Shown: positions 28,202 to 37,664 of the stretch, piece by piece
How the letters are laid out: every line of letters begins with the position of its first letter
Numbering within the stretch: position 1 is the stretch's first letter
Assembly: GCA_002279065.1 (NCBI GenBank)
Contig: NCKB01000003.1
Location: 186,001 to 250,000 of the forward strand
Direction: 5' to 3'
DNA: 64,000 nt
Source: Lysobacterales bacterium 15-68-25
GTDB lineage: Bacteria > Pseudomonadota > Gammaproteobacteria > Xanthomonadales > Rhodanobacteraceae
Notes under the pieces: model-generated
Databases searched by the model: none
Told to the model about the DNA's origin: nothing
The model's input: only the letters and a program-made list of their open reading frames with translations
Made by a program: the position numbers and the translations under genes

Positions 28202-29577
28202 GCCCAGCGAAGACATCCGGTCGGCTGGTGGTCGTGTCCAACCGCGTGGCACTGCCGAAACAGACGGCGACCGGCGGCCTCGCCTCGGCGATGCGCGCGG
28301 CGATGCGCGAGCGCGGCGGCCTGTGGTTCGGCTGGAGCGGCAAGGTCGGCAGCGACACCGGGCGCGTCCGTCGCGTGCGCGACGAAGCGGTGGAGTACGC
28401 CACCGTCGACCTCTCGCGCACCGACCACGACCAGTTCTACGCCGGCTTCGCCAACCGGGCGCTGTGGCCATTGCTGCACTACCGGCCAGACCTGGTGGAT
28501 TACCGGCGCGAACAGCTCGAGGGCTACCTGCGGGTAAACGCGCTGTTCGCCGATCATCTGCTGCAGATGCTCGAGCCCGACGACGTGATCTGGGTGCACG
28601 ACTACCACCTGATCCCACTGGCGGCCCGCCTGCGCGCGCGGGGCGTGAAGAACCGCATCGGGTTCTTCCTGCACACGCCGCTGCCCGCCGCCGCGTTGCT
28701 GATCGGGCTGCCGCGCCACCAGGCACTGTTCGAGACGCTGTCCGCCTACGACCTGGTCGGCCTGCACACGGCCCGCGACCTTCGCGCGCTGGAGGACTAC
28801 TTCCTGCACGAGATCGGCGGCGCGATGCGCCCCGGCGGGCGGCTGCGCGGGCCGGACGGGCGCAGCTTCCGCGCCCAGGTATTTCCGATCAGCATCGACA
28901 CCGCCCACGTCGCGCAGGCGGCGAGCCAAGCCGCGGAACTGGACGAGATCGCCCAGCTCAAGACCAGTCTCCAGGGCCGTGCGCTGATCATCGGCGTGGA
29001 CCGCCTGGACTACTCGAAGGGCCTGCCCGAGCGCTTCCGCGCTTACGATCATCTGCTGGAGCATCACCGCGACCTGCACCGGCAGATCAGCTTCCTGCAG
29101 ATCGCACCACCGTCGCGCGGCAGCGTGCCCGAATACCGCCAGATCCGTCGGGAACTGGAACGCCTGGCCGGGCACATCAACGGCAAGTACGCGGCACCGG
29201 ACTGGGTGCCGATCCGCTACGTCAACCAGTCCTTCCCGCATTCCCTGCTCACCGGCTACTACCGCACCGCCCGCGTGGCGCTGATCACCCCGCTGCGCGA
29301 CGGCATGAACCTGGTGGCGAAGGAATACGTCGCCTGCCAGGATCCGAGGAACCCCGGCGTGCTCGTGCTCTCGCGCTTCGCCGGAGCCGCCGCCGAGCTG
29401 GGCGATGCATTGCTGGTGAACCCGGCCGATCCGGCCGAGGTGGCCGACGCGCTGAGGCGTGCGCTGACCATGCCGCTGCGCGAACGGCGCCAGCGCTGGC
29501 GGGCGATGATGGACGTGCTGGAGAAGCAGGACATCGATGCCTGGTCGCATGCCTTCATGGAGCGCCTGACCGGCTGA
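28198..29577 (+). CDS. otsA: Trehalose-6-phosphate synthase
   Basis: A 459-aa GT20 glycosyltransferase that joins UDP-glucose and glucose 6-phosphate. Signatures are RLVVVSNRVALP at the N-terminus, VIWVHDYHLIPLAARLR, GVDRLDYSKGLPERFRAY (donor/phosphate binding) and LRDGMNLVAKEYVACQ. The start is a GTG at 28198 that overlaps the GH15 stop (GTGA); the N-terminal family block begins right after it. It closes the trehalose operon and converges on pgeF with only 3 bases between the stops. Confidence 0.97.
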   Translation: MSPAKTSGRLVVVSNRVALPKQTATGGLASAMRAAMRERGGLWFGWSGKVGSDTGRVRRVRDEAVEYATVDLSRTDHDQFYAGFANRALWPLLHYRPDLVDYRREQLEGYLRVNALFADHLLQMLEPDDVIWVHDYHLIPLAARLRARGVKNRIGFFLHTPLPAAALLIGLPRHQALFETLSAYDLVGLHTARDLRALEDYFLHEIGGAMRPGGRLRGPDGRSFRAQVFPISIDTAHVAQAASQAAELDEIAQLKTSLQGRALIIGVDRLDYSKGLPERFRAYDHLLEHHRDLHRQISFLQIAPPSRGSVPEYRQIRRELERLAGHINGKYAAPDWVPIRYVNQSFPHSLLTGYYRTARVALITPLRDGMNLVAKEYVACQDPRNPGVLVLSRFAGAAAELGDALLVNPADPAEVADALRRALTMPLRERRQRWRAMMDVLEKQDIDAWSHAFMERLTG

Positions 29578-29580
29578 AAA

Positions 29581-30354
29581 TCAGGCGTCGTCGAGCCAGA
29601 TCAGCGAGGCGAACCGGCCACTGCGCGCGCCGTCCCGGCGGTAGGAATAAAACCGCGCATCGGTGAACGTGTCGAAACCACCCCCGTCGATGCGGCCGAC
29701 CCCCGCGGACAGCAGGGTGCGCCGGGCCAGGCCGGCGAGATCGCACAACCAGTGCCCCGGACGTGTTGGCGAGAAGCAGGCGGCGTGCCCAGCGTCACGC
29801 ACAAGGAAAGCGTCGCGCACCTCGGTGCCTACCTCGTAACTTGCCGCACCAATGCACGGTCCGAGCCACGCGGCGACGCGGGCGGCAGGCACGTCCATCA
29901 TCGCAACGGTACGTTCGAGCACGCCCGCCGCCAGACCGCGCCAACCCGCGTGGGCGGCAGCCACCACCCCGCCCTCGGCATCGTGGAACAGCACCGGCAG
30001 GCAATCGGCCGTCAGGATCGCCAGCGGCCGCCCCCGCTCGCGAGTCACCGCCGCATCGGCGACCGGCTCTCCGACCGACGCCGCACCACCGATGACGCAC
30101 ACGTCGCAGCCATGCACCTGCTGCAACCAGCACGGGTCCGATGGCAGCCTCAGCGCAGCCGCCACCGATGCGCGATTGGCCGTGACGACCACTGGTACGT
30201 CACCGCTGCGCAGACCGAGGTTGCAACGGTCGAAGGGAGGGGCGGAGCTGCCCGGTCCATGACGGGTGGTGACGGCGGCGCGTACCCGCTCGGGCGCCTG
30301 CCAGCCGGGTATCACCCAGATGGCGTCCGGTGCCGACGCGCGATCAGTCGTCAT
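29581..30354 (-). CDS. pgeF: Purine nucleoside phosphorylase/laccase-domain protein PgeF (YfiH)
   Basis: A 257-aa DUF152/YfiH protein. Members act as adenosine deaminase and purine nucleoside phosphorylase, and a role in peptidoglycan editing is reported in E. coli. The zinc ligands are visible in [22 protein letters not shown] and [20 protein letters not shown]. The ATG at 30354 lies inside the last codons of rluD (11-base overlap), a common rluD-pgeF arrangement. A polyphenol oxidase activity was once claimed for such proteins but is not assumed here. Confidence 0.93.
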   Translation of the reverse strand: MTTDRASAPDAIWVIPGWQAPERVRAAVTTRHGPGSSAPPFDRCNLGLRSGDVPVVVTANRASVAAALRLPSDPCWLQQVHGCDVCVIGGAASVGEPVADAAVTRERGRPLAILTADCLPVLFHDAEGGVVAAAHAGWRGLAAGVLERTVAMMDVPAARVAAWLGPCIGAASYEVGTEVRDAFLVRDAGHAACFSPTRPGHWLCDLAGLARRTLLSAGVGRIDGGGFDTFTDARFYSYRRDGARSGRFASLIWLDDA

Positions 30355-31321
30355 CGGCCGGCCCGCGCTCGGCGAGATCCTGTCGCAGGGAACCCACCAG
30401 CGCTTCGAGGTCCGCCGGGCGTGGCGCCTCGAAGGCCAGCGCCTCGCCGGTGACCGGATGTTCGAAGGCCAGTCGCTCGGCGTGCAGGGCCTGGCGGCGG
30501 AAGGCGCGAAGCGCCGCGACCAGTTCATCGGTCGCGCCCTTGGGCAGCCGCAGTCCGGTGCCGTAGAGCGGATCGCCGACCAGGGGATGGTGGATGTGCG
30601 CCATGTGCACGCGGATCTGGTGGGTCCGGCCGGTCTCGAGGTTGCACTGGATCAGGGTGTGGGCACGAAAGCGCTCGCGCACCCGGTAATGGGTGACCGC
30701 ACGTTTGCCGTCCTCCTCATCGCGTACCGCCTGGCGCAGACGGTCGCCCTGATGCCGGCCGATCGGCGCATCCACCGTGCCGCCGGCGACCAGTGTGCCC
30801 AGCACCACCGCTTCATACTGCCGCTCGACGTCGTGGTGGGAGAGCATCTCGACCAGCGCGGTGTGGGCGGCAAGGGTCCTGGCCACCACCATCAGGCCAG
30901 AGGTGTCCTTGTCCAGCCGGTGCACGATGCCGCCCCGGGGCAACTCGGCGAGCGAAGGATCGTGGTGAAGCAGCGCATTGAGCACCGTGCCGGTCGGATT
31001 GCCGGCACCGGGGTGCACCACCAGCCCGGCCGGCTTGTTCAGCACCAGCAGGTGCTCGTCCTCGTGGACGATGTCCAGCGCGATCGCTTCCGGCGCGGAG
31101 CTGACCTCGGCCTCCAGCTCCGCCTCCAGACGCACCTTCTCGCCGCCCTTGAGCAGCTGTCGCGGCGGCGCCTTGGCACCGTCCAGGGTGGCCGCGCCGG
31201 CCTTGATCCAGCCGGCCAGGCGGGAACGGGAATAGTCGGGGAACATCTCGGCCAGCGCCTGGTCGAACCTCCGACCTGCAGCAGCCAGCGGGACCACGGC
31301 CTCGTGACGGATCAGGGTCAT
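30344..31321 (-). CDS. rluD: 23S rRNA pseudouridine synthase RluD
   Basis: A 325-aa pseudouridine synthase, expected to modify helix 69 of 23S rRNA at positions 1911/1915/1917. An N-terminal S4 RNA-binding domain ([20 protein letters not shown]) precedes the catalytic domain with [16 protein letters not shown], which holds the catalytic Asp, and [20 protein letters not shown]. Length matches E. coli RluD. It is divergent from bamD with 71 bases between, a conserved arrangement in gammaproteobacteria. Confidence 0.95.
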   Translation of the reverse strand: MTLIRHEAVVPLAAAGRRFDQALAEMFPDYSRSRLAGWIKAGAATLDGAKAPPRQLLKGGEKVRLEAELEAEVSSAPEAIALDIVHEDEHLLVLNKPAGLVVHPGAGNPTGTVLNALLHHDPSLAELPRGGIVHRLDKDTSGLMVVARTLAAHTALVEMLSHHDVERQYEAVVLGTLVAGGTVDAPIGRHQGDRLRQAVRDEEDGKRAVTHYRVRERFRAHTLIQCNLETGRTHQIRVHMAHIHHPLVGDPLYGTGLRLPKGATDELVAALRAFRRQALHAERLAFEHPVTGEALAFEAPRPADLEALVGSLRQDLAERGPADDD

Positions 31322-31353
31322 ACCCGTCCCCGCGAGGCCCGGCCGGTTTCGGC

Positions 31354-31359
31354 TATCAT
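31354..31359 (+). promoter_or_regulatory. Possible -10 element of bamD
   Basis: TATCAT (five of six consensus bases) lies 33 bases before the bamD ATG in the rluD-bamD divergent gap. No good -35 is found 16-18 bases upstream, so the call is weak. Confidence 0.35.
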
Positions 31360-31392
31360 GCCTTTTCGATCAAACATCTGAATTCCTTGCCC

Positions 31393-32217
31393 ATGCGCCT
31401 TTCCAAACTGCTCGTCGTGCTCGGCGTCACCCTCACGATGAGCGCCTGCTCGCTGTTCCACAGCAAGCGAGCCACCATCGACACGATGCCGCTGCCCCAG
31501 CTGTACGCGAAGGCGCACGGCGACCTGGAGAACAGCGACTACGCCGCGGCGACCAAAGCTTATCAGCGTCTGATCGCCCGCTTCCCGTCGGGCGAGTACA
31601 ACGAGCAGGCCCAGCTGGAACTGGCCTATGCGCAGTACAAGGACAACCAGCCCGACGACGCCTATTCGACGATCAACCGCTTCATCAAGACGTACCCGAC
31701 CAACAAGCACGTCGACTACGCCTACTACCTGCGCGGCCTGATCAACTTCGGCCGCACCTCGGGCATCATCGAGCGCTACATCTCGCGCTCCGGCGCCGAG
31801 AGCCGCCGCGACCAGGGCTACAACCTCAAGTCGTTCGACGACTTCACCGAGCTGACCCGCCGCTTCCCGGACAGCGCCTACGCCGCGGATGCCCGCCAGC
31901 GCATGATCTACCTGCGCAACGTGCTGGCCCAGTACGAGATCAACGTCGCCGAGTTCTACCTGCGCAACAAGGCTTACGTCGCCTCGGCCGATCGCGCGCA
32001 GTATGTGGTCGAGCACTACCAGCAGGCCCCGCAGGTCGGCGATGCGCTGGCGATCCTCTCGCGCAGCTACCTGGCGCTGGACCAGAAGAAGCAGGCCGAC
32101 GAGGTGCGCAAGGTGCTGGCGCTGAACTACCCGGACCACCCGTACCTGACCGACCCGAAGTGGCCGCACGCGCCGTCCACGCTGCGCAAGATGGTGCCGT
32201 TTTCCGGGCATCACTGA
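31393..32217 (+). CDS. bamD: Outer membrane protein assembly factor BamD (ComL)
   Basis: A 274-aa outer-membrane lipoprotein of the BAM complex that folds beta-barrel proteins. The signal peptide ends in the lipobox TMSAC with the lipidated Cys at residue 19. TPR repeats follow: ALYAK-type helices, AYQRLIARFPSGEYNEQAQLE, FIKTYPTNKHVDYAYYLRG and FDDFTELTRRFPDSAYAADA. The ATG at 31393 gives a normal lipoprotein start; a TTG two codons upstream is not needed. Length is typical of Xanthomonas-type BamD. Confidence 0.96.
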   Translation: MRLSKLLVVLGVTLTMSACSLFHSKRATIDTMPLPQLYAKAHGDLENSDYAAATKAYQRLIARFPSGEYNEQAQLELAYAQYKDNQPDDAYSTINRFIKTYPTNKHVDYAYYLRGLINFGRTSGIIERYISRSGAESRRDQGYNLKSFDDFTELTRRFPDSAYAADARQRMIYLRNVLAQYEINVAEFYLRNKAYVASADRAQYVVEHYQQAPQVGDALAILSRSYLALDQKKQADEVRKVLALNYPDHPYLTDPKWPHAPSTLRKMVPFSGHH

Positions 32218-32240
32218 TCGGGTAGACCACCCTGGTCCGC

Positions 32241-32271
32241 AAAAAGCCGGCGAGCGATCGCCGGCTTTTTT
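32241..32271. terminator. Terminator after bamD
   Basis: A perfect 13-bp stem (AAAAAGCCGGCGA at 32241-32253 with TCGCCGGCTTTTT at 32258-32270, loop GCGA) with T-runs on both strands. It ends bamD. Confidence 0.93.
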
Positions 32272-32376
32272 GTTGCCTGTCGGGCGGTGTTAGATGACCG
32301 GCAGTCGGTGCCGCTTTTGCGGCATCCGTGCCGGCTTGCACCTGCCGCCAGAGCCGGCGCCGGGAGACAGGCAAAC
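32272..32376 (+). ncRNA. Candidate structured RNA between two terminators
   Basis: This gene-free stretch between the bamD and sucD terminators can fold into a closed multibranch shape. TTGCCTGTC (32273-32281) pairs with GACAGGCAA (32366-32374). Inside are GTGCCGC/GCGGCAT with a TTTT loop (about 32308-32325) and GCCGGCT/AGCCGGC (about 32330-32357). On the plus strand it runs straight into a terminator. Strand is assumed; GC-rich DNA makes chance pairing easy, and no promoter is evident. Confidence 0.25.
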
Positions 32377-32404
32377 AAAAGGCCGCGCGATGCGCGGCCT
32401 TTTG
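32377..32404. terminator. Terminator after sucD
   Basis: A perfect 12-bp stem (AAAAGGCCGCGC at 32377-32388 with GCGCGGCCTTTT at 32392-32403, 3-base loop), 24 bases past the sucD stop on the minus strand and usable in both directions. Confidence 0.9.
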
Positions 32405-32427
32405 CGTCGGTGCCGGGGGCGACCGAC

Positions 32428-33300
32428 TTACTTCATCAGCTTGGCCAGGGTCTTGCCCAGGTCGGCCGGCGACTTCACCGTGGTGACGCCCGCCTTCTCC
32501 AGCGCAGCGAACTTCGCCGCCGCCGTGCCCTTGCCGCCGGAGATGATCGCGCCGGCGTGGCCCATGCGCTTGCCCGGAGGAGCCGACGCACCGGCGATGA
32601 ACGACACCACCGGCTTGGTCACGTACTCGCCGATGAACTCGGCAGCGTCTTCCTCGGCGCTGCCGCCGATCTCGCCGACCATGATGATGCCCTCGGTCTG
32701 CGGGTCGTCCTGGAACATCTTCAGGCAGTCGATGAAGTTCAGGCCGTTGATCGGGTCGCCGCCGATGCCGATGCAGGTGGACTGGCCCAGGCCCTCGTTG
32801 GTGGTCTGGAACACCGCTTCATAGGTCAGCGTGCCGGAGCGCGACACGATGCCGACCTTGCCCGGCTTGTGGATGTGGCCCGGCATGATGCCGATCTTGC
32901 ACTCGCCCGGGGTGATGATGCCGGGGCAGTTCGGCCCGATCAGCACGGTTTCCGGATGCTGCGCCAGCACGTTCTTCACGCGCAGCATGTCCAGCACCGG
33001 GATGCCCTCGGTGATCGCCACGATCACGCGGATGCCCGCGTCGATGGCTTCCAGGATCGAGTCGGCCGCGAACGGCGGCGGCACGAAGATCACCGACGCA
33101 TCGGCGCCGGTCTCGACGACAGCCTCTTCGACCGAGTTGAAGACCGGCAGGCCGATGTGCTCGCTACCGCCCTTGCCCGGGGTCACGCCGCCGACGACCT
33201 GGGTGCCGTAGTCCAGCGCCTGCTGCGCGTGGAAGGTGCCCTGCTGGCCGGTGAAGCCCTGCACCAGGACCTTGGTGTTCTTGTTGACGAGAACGCTCAT
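32428..33300 (-). CDS. sucD: Succinate-CoA ligase alpha subunit
   Basis: A 290-aa subunit of succinyl-CoA synthetase (TCA cycle), which makes ATP or GTP from succinyl-CoA. The N-terminal CoA-binding Rossmann domain begins [40 protein letters not shown] and [13 protein letters not shown] blocks follow, and [17 protein letters not shown] carries the phosphorylated active-site His. The ATG at 33300 lies 14 bases after the sucC stop. The reading frame stays open far upstream inside sucC, but that is not a fusion. Confidence 0.98.
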   Translation of the reverse strand: MSVLVNKNTKVLVQGFTGQQGTFHAQQALDYGTQVVGGVTPGKGGSEHIGLPVFNSVEEAVVETGADASVIFVPPPFAADSILEAIDAGIRVIVAITEGIPVLDMLRVKNVLAQHPETVLIGPNCPGIITPGECKIGIMPGHIHKPGKVGIVSRSGTLTYEAVFQTTNEGLGQSTCIGIGGDPINGLNFIDCLKMFQDDPQTEGIIMVGEIGGSAEEDAAEFIGEYVTKPVVSFIAGASAPPGKRMGHAGAIISGGKGTAAAKFAALEKAGVTTVKSPADLGKTLAKLMK

Positions 33301-33314
33301 GGATTCGCTACTCC

Positions 33315-34478
33315 TCAGGCCTTGGCCGCAGCCACGGCTTTCTGCGCCGCATCGTTGAGATCGTCGGCCGGCGTGATCGCCAGGCCGGAGTTGGCCAGCA
33401 GTTCGCGGCCCAGCTCGACGTTGGTGCCCTGCAGGCGCACCACCACGGGGATGGTCAGGCCCACTTCCTTCACCGCGGCGATGATGCCCTCGGCGATCAT
33501 GTCGCAGCGGACGATGCCGCCGAAGATGTTGACCAGGATGGCCTTCACCTTGTCGGAGGAGGTGATCAGCTTGAACGCCTCGGTGACGCGCTCCTTGGTG
33601 GCGCCGCCGCCGACGTCGAGGAAGTTGGCCGGCTCGCCGCCCGCCAGCTTGATCACGTCCATGGTGGCCATGGCCAGACCCGCGCCGTTGACCATGCAGC
33701 CGATGGTGCCGTCCATGGTCACGTAGTTCAGGTTGTGCTGCACGGCAGCCGCCTCGGCCGCGTCTTCCTGGGTCAGGTCGCGCATGGCGGCCAGGTCCGG
33801 ATGGCGGAACTCGGCGTTGTCGTCGGAGTTGACCTTGCCGTCCAGCGCGGCCAGCGTGCCGTCGGCGAGGATCGCCAGCGGGTTCAGCTCGACCAGCGAC
33901 AGGTCCTTCTCGTTGAACAGCTTGTACAGGCCGAGCATGATCTTGGTCAGCTGGCCGACCTGCTTGGCGTTGAGGTCCATCGCGAAGCCGAGCTGGCGGC
34001 ACTGGTACGGCTGCAGGCCCTCGACGAAATCCACCACGATGGTGTGGATGTCTTCCGGGGTGTCCTTGGCCACCTGCTCGATGTCCACGCCGCCGTGCTT
34101 GGAGGCGATGAACGAGACCGACTTGGAATCGCGGTCGACCAGCACCGACAGGTACAGCTCCTTGGCGATGTCGGTGGCATCGGTGACCAGCACCAGGTTC
34201 ACCGGCAGCGCGCGGCCGGCGGACTGGTAGGTCTCCATCCTGGTGCCCAGCATGCCCTTGGCGGCTGCGCGGACGTCGTCGAGGCTACGGCAGAACTTGA
34301 CGCCGCCGGCCTTGCCGCGGCCGCCGGCATGGATCTGCGCCTTGACCATCCACTGCGTGCCGCCCAGCGCCTTGGCGGCGTCGACGGCAGCATCGGGGGA
34401 ATTGGCAACCTTGCCCGGCGGTACGGTGATGCCGTACTGCGCGAACAGCTCTTTGGCCTGGTACTCGTGGAAATTCAT
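33315..34478 (-). CDS. sucC: Succinate-CoA ligase beta subunit
   Basis: A 387-aa ATP-grasp subunit that binds nucleotide and works with SucD. The start [17 protein letters not shown] is the family signature; [37 protein letters not shown] and [18 protein letters not shown] are visible. Length is normal. It opens the sucCD operon and is divergent from pilS with 306 bases between; its leader contains a strong hairpin. Confidence 0.98.
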   Translation of the reverse strand: MNFHEYQAKELFAQYGITVPPGKVANSPDAAVDAAKALGGTQWMVKAQIHAGGRGKAGGVKFCRSLDDVRAAAKGMLGTRMETYQSAGRALPVNLVLVTDATDIAKELYLSVLVDRDSKSVSFIASKHGGVDIEQVAKDTPEDIHTIVVDFVEGLQPYQCRQLGFAMDLNAKQVGQLTKIMLGLYKLFNEKDLSLVELNPLAILADGTLAALDGKVNSDDNAEFRHPDLAAMRDLTQEDAAEAAAVQHNLNYVTMDGTIGCMVNGAGLAMATMDVIKLAGGEPANFLDVGGGATKERVTEAFKLITSSDKVKAILVNIFGGIVRCDMIAEGIIAAVKEVGLTIPVVVRLQGTNVELGRELLANSGLAITPADDLNDAAQKAVAAAKA

Positions 34479-34784
34479 TCGATACCTCGAGTGAATGGGG
34501 GACGTGTCGGGCCCCGCCATGGCGGCGGCGGGGGTCCGGGAGAGTCGACACGGCAGTGGAGGAACGCTGCCGGCACTTGCACAGCGCTGCCGTGGCATCC
34601 GGCCGGCGCGCCCGGGGCGCGGGGACCGGTCACCGCAAAACGGCGCGATACGGCCGCGCATTTTCGCAGCAGCGGCGCCGGATGGAAAGGGCGCACTGCC
34701 CCCTGACGCACCGCGGCACCCGCTGCGCGCGGCCCGGGAGGACGTCTATACTCGCGCAAGGACGCCCCAAAACCCTTCTGCGGA
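34479..34784. other. sucC-pilS divergent intergenic region
   Basis: This 306-base stretch holds no convincing gene. It contains the sucC leader hairpin (34503-34552) and a TATACT at 34747-34752 that could be a -10 element for pilS, though no good -35 lies at the right distance. The sequence between them is very GC-rich and featureless. Confidence 0.5.
34503..34552 (-). promoter_or_regulatory. Hairpin in the sucC leader
   Basis: An outer helix CGTGTCG/CGACACG (34503-34509 with 34546-34552) encloses a stem of GGCCCCGCC against GGCGGGGGTCC-type sequence (about 34510-34537). On the sucC transcript it ends 24 bases before the ATG, where it could affect translation initiation or mRNA stability. 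Structured leaders upstream of TCA genes are known in other proteobacteria; no homology is claimed. Confidence 0.45.
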
Positions 34785-36452
34785 GTGCACATTGCCGTGT
34801 CCAGCCCCGCCCTGACGCCATCTCCGCCCCTTCGCCGCGCTACCCCGGCCACGCGACACGAACTGTTTTTCCTCAATTACTTCCGCCTGGCACAGGCGGT
34901 GGTCTACGTGGCGCTGGCGTTCGCCCCGGTCGACATGCGGTGGATCCGGCTGACCCATCCGGACCTGGCGCAGAGCGTGGTGCTCGCCTACCTGCTGGCG
35001 GCCGTCGCCATCCTGCTGCTGACCCGCCGGCTTGCCGTGATCGCCCCGGTGACCGTGTCGCTGACCCTGGTGGTCGACATCGGCGTGGCGGTGATGGCGG
35101 TGATCGCCATGCACGACGCACGCATCGGCATCGCGATGATGCTGGCGGTGAACCTCAGCGCGGGCGCGCTGGTGCTGCCGCTGCGGCTGTCGCTGTTCTT
35201 CGCCTCGCTGGCCACCCTGGGGATGCTCGGCCACACCACGCTGGAGACGCCCCCCAACGCCTCGATCGACAGCCACGAACTGCTCGAAGCCGCGCTGTTC
35301 GGCCTGGCCTATTTCGCCACCACCACGCTCTGCCACGTGCTGGGCCGCCAGCTGCGCGCCACCGAGGCGCTGGCCGAGCAGCGCAGCATCGACCTGGCCA
35401 ACCTGGCGCAGGTCAACGAACTGATCATCCGCCGCATGAAGACCGGCGTGCTGCTGGTGGACGACGCCAACCACATCCACCAGATGAACGAGTCGGGCTG
35501 GATGCTGCTGGGCAGCCCGCCGGCCGACCAGCGCGACCTGGGCAAGCTGGCACCGGAGCTGTCGCGGCGCCTGTACCACTGGATGACCTCGGGCAAGCTG
35601 GACGAAACCTCCACCCAGCTCGCCGACGGCACGCCGGAAGTGGTGCCGCGATTTACCCGGCTGGCGCCGAACGACGATTCGCACGTGCTGATCTTCCTCG
35701 ACGACACCTCGCTGGTGTCGCGCCGCGCCGAGGAACTCACGCTCAGCTCGCTGGGCCGGTTGTCGGCCTCGATCGCCCACGAAATCCGCAACCCGCTGGC
35801 GGCGATCCGCTATTCCGCCCAGCTGCTGGCCGAATCGCGCAACATGCCGCCGACCGACCAGCGCATGGTGGAGATCATCAACAACCACTGCGTGCGGCTG
35901 AACGAGATCATCGAGAACATCCTGCAACTGTCGCGGCGCGAGCGCTCGCGCCCGGAAACGCTGGACCTGGGCCACTGGGCCAACGCCTTCGTCGACGAAT
36001 ACCGCCAGGGCAACGACCTCGGCGAGGACTCGCTGCGGGTGATCAACTCCAGCGCGCCGGTGGCCGCGGTAGCCGATCCGCAGCAGTTGCAGCAGGTGGT
36101 CTGGAATCTGGTGCAGAACGCCCTGCGCTACGGCCGCATGCCGGGCGAACCGGCCCGCGTGATGGTGGTGACGCGCCCGGGCGAGCACGGCGTGCCGATC
36201 CTGGAAGTGATCGATCGCGGCCCCGGCATCGCGCCCAAGGTCGCCGCGCAGATCTTCGAACCGTTCTACACGACGCACGAATACGGCACCGGCCTGGGCC
36301 TGTATCTGGCGCGCCAGATGGCCGAGGCCAACCAGGCGTCGCTGGAATACGTCCGCGTGGCCGGCGGCGGCAGCTGTTTCCGCATCACCCTCACCCCCGC
36401 ACATGCGCGGCAGACCGGCGACCAGGCGGTCGCCGACGAGAGCGTCAGGTAG
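34785..36452 (+). CDS. pilS: Type IV pilus sensor histidine kinase PilS
   Basis: A 555-aa membrane kinase that senses pilin levels and phosphorylates PilR. About six membrane helices occupy residues 30-185; a PAS domain follows (MKTGVLLVDDANHIHQMNES, about 213-310). The HisKA motif LSASIAHEIRNPLAAIRYSA has the phospho-His at residue 332, and the HATPase has EVIDRGPGIAPK and GTGLGLYLARQMA. The start is uncertain: GTG at 34785 or a GTG at 34797 with CGGAG upstream. Neighbouring sucCD is typical. Unusually, pilR does not follow but lies 9.5 kb away. The stop overlaps the end of the convergent LacI gene by 8 bases. Confidence 0.93.
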   Translation: MHIAVSSPALTPSPPLRRATPATRHELFFLNYFRLAQAVVYVALAFAPVDMRWIRLTHPDLAQSVVLAYLLAAVAILLLTRRLAVIAPVTVSLTLVVDIGVAVMAVIAMHDARIGIAMMLAVNLSAGALVLPLRLSLFFASLATLGMLGHTTLETPPNASIDSHELLEAALFGLAYFATTTLCHVLGRQLRATEALAEQRSIDLANLAQVNELIIRRMKTGVLLVDDANHIHQMNESGWMLLGSPPADQRDLGKLAPELSRRLYHWMTSGKLDETSTQLADGTPEVVPRFTRLAPNDDSHVLIFLDDTSLVSRRAEELTLSSLGRLSASIAHEIRNPLAAIRYSAQLLAESRNMPPTDQRMVEIINNHCVRLNEIIENILQLSRRERSRPETLDLGHWANAFVDEYRQGNDLGEDSLRVINSSAPVAAVADPQQLQQVVWNLVQNALRYGRMPGEPARVMVVTRPGEHGVPILEVIDRGPGIAPKVAAQIFEPFYTTHEYGTGLGLYLARQMAEANQASLEYVRVAGGGSCFRITLTPAHARQTGDQAVADESVR

Positions 36453-37452
36453 CGCGCACCATCAGGCTGACGGGCAGCACCTGCGAGTCGACGTCCTCGC
36501 CGGCGATCAGCGCGAGCATCTTCTGCGCGAGCAGGCTGCCGCCGGCCTGCCAGTCCTGCCGCACCGAGCTGAGCGCCGGCTGGAATGCGGCCGCCATCGG
36601 CATGTCGTCGTAGCCCACCACCGAGCAGTCGTCCGGCACCTTGCGACCCAGCTCCTGCACCGCGCGGATGGCGCCCATCGCCAGCAGGTCGCTGCAGGCG
36701 AACAACGCATCGAAAGGCACTTTGCGGGTCGCCAGCGAGTGCACCGCGTCGATGCCCGAGGCCAGCGTGAACTCGTCGCGCCGCAGCAACAGCGGCTTGA
36801 TCCCGTGCACGCTCAACGCGTCGACGAAGCCGCTCAGGCGCTCGAAGATCTCCGGATGGCTGGGATTGCCGACGAACACCGGGTGGCGGCGCCCCTGGCG
36901 CAGGAAGTGCTCGGCCACCAGCCGCCCGCCCATCCGGTTGTCGCTGCCGACCACGGCGTGTGCGTCGTCCTCGCCGTGCGCGCCCCACACCACCATCGGC
37001 AGGCCGAGCTTGTCGAAGCGGCGCACCGCGTCCTGGCGCACACCCTGCCCGAGCAGGATCAGGCCGTCGGCTGCCTGCACCGCCGCGGCCGCCGCGCCCT
37101 GGCGGGTGGTCAGCAGCACGCTGTAGCCGGCGGCGGTCAGCTCCTGCGCAATGCCGCCCAGCAGGGTCAGCGGGTAGGGATCGAGCATGGTGCGGTCGCT
37201 GGAAGGCTTCATCTCCACGATCACTGCCACCGTGTGGCTGCGGCGCAGCCGCAGGTTGCGGGCGCTCACGTTAAGCTTGTAGCCGTGGTCGCGCGCCAGC
37301 GCCTGGATCCGCTCGCGCGTCTCGGGGGTGACCAGGGGACTGTCGGCCAGCGCGCGCGACACCGTGATCTTGGACACGCCGGCCAATTCGGCCAGGTCCG
37401 CCATGGTGAGGCTGCCGGTGGATCGCGGCCGGTCTTTGCGGGTTCGACTCAA
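36445..37452 (-). CDS. LacI family regulator of the GH65 sugar locus
   Basis: A 335-aa LacI/GalR repressor. The N-terminal helix-turn-helix is TMADLAELAGVSKITVSRAL, the hinge helix SARNLRLRRSHTVAVIVEM, then the periplasmic-binding-like ligand domain with ADGLILLGQG, MVVWGAHGEDDAHAVVGSDN and GYDDMPMAAAFQPALSSVRQ. The start is a TTG at 37452, chosen because GGAGG (complement of 37461-37465) lies 8 bases upstream; the ATG at 37404 would cut into the DNA-binding domain's flank. It is divergent from the GH65 fusion gene and probably controls it through the inverted repeat at 37659-37690. The ligand is likely a disaccharide or its product. Confidence 0.92.
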   Translation of the reverse strand: MSRTRKDRPRSTGSLTMADLAELAGVSKITVSRALADSPLVTPETRERIQALARDHGYKLNVSARNLRLRRSHTVAVIVEMKPSSDRTMLDPYPLTLLGGIAQELTAAGYSVLLTTRQGAAAAAVQAADGLILLGQGVRQDAVRRFDKLGLPMVVWGAHGEDDAHAVVGSDNRMGGRLVAEHFLRQGRRHPVFVGNPSHPEIFERLSGFVDALSVHGIKPLLLRRDEFTLASGIDAVHSLATRKVPFDALFACSDLLAMGAIRAVQELGRKVPDDCSVVGYDDMPMAAAFQPALSSVRQDWQAGGSLLAQKMLALIAGEDVDSQVLPVSLMVRAT

Positions 37453-37460
37453 GTACGAGG

Positions 37461-37465
37461 CCTCC
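37461..37465 (-). promoter_or_regulatory. Shine-Dalgarno deciding a TTG start of the LacI gene
   Basis: GGAGG on the minus strand lies 8 bases before the TTG at 37452. It is the best ribosome-binding site in the region and fixes the start of the LacI-type gene at a non-ATG codon. Confidence 0.7.
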
Positions 37466-37634
37466 GGGCCAGATTCCGGATCGGGCCGAACAACCCGGCC
37501 ACGTCCTCGCCAAGTGTGGCGATTTGCGCGCCCGGCGTCTAACCCGCCGCGCCGCCGCAACCAAGCCGTCAGGAAATGCCACCCGGCTCCGGGGAAACGG
37601 CGATCCCATGCCCTTTCCGCCACATCACACCACA

Positions 37635-37664
37635 TTGCCAGACATGCTGTGACGCAACAATGAT
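37635..37664 (+). promoter_or_regulatory. Candidate promoter of the GH65 operon
   Basis: TTGCCA (37635-37640) and AATGAT (37659-37664) are separated by 18 bases. The -10 overlaps the left arm of the operator candidate, so a bound repressor would block polymerase. The rest of the 314-base divergent gap holds no gene. Confidence 0.45.

Noticed and set aside
32428..34002. Apparent sucC-sucD fusion reading frame
   Set aside because: The sucD frame stays open backwards through sucC, but sucC has its own stop at 33315 and sucD its own ATG and family N-terminus at 33300, so these are two genes.
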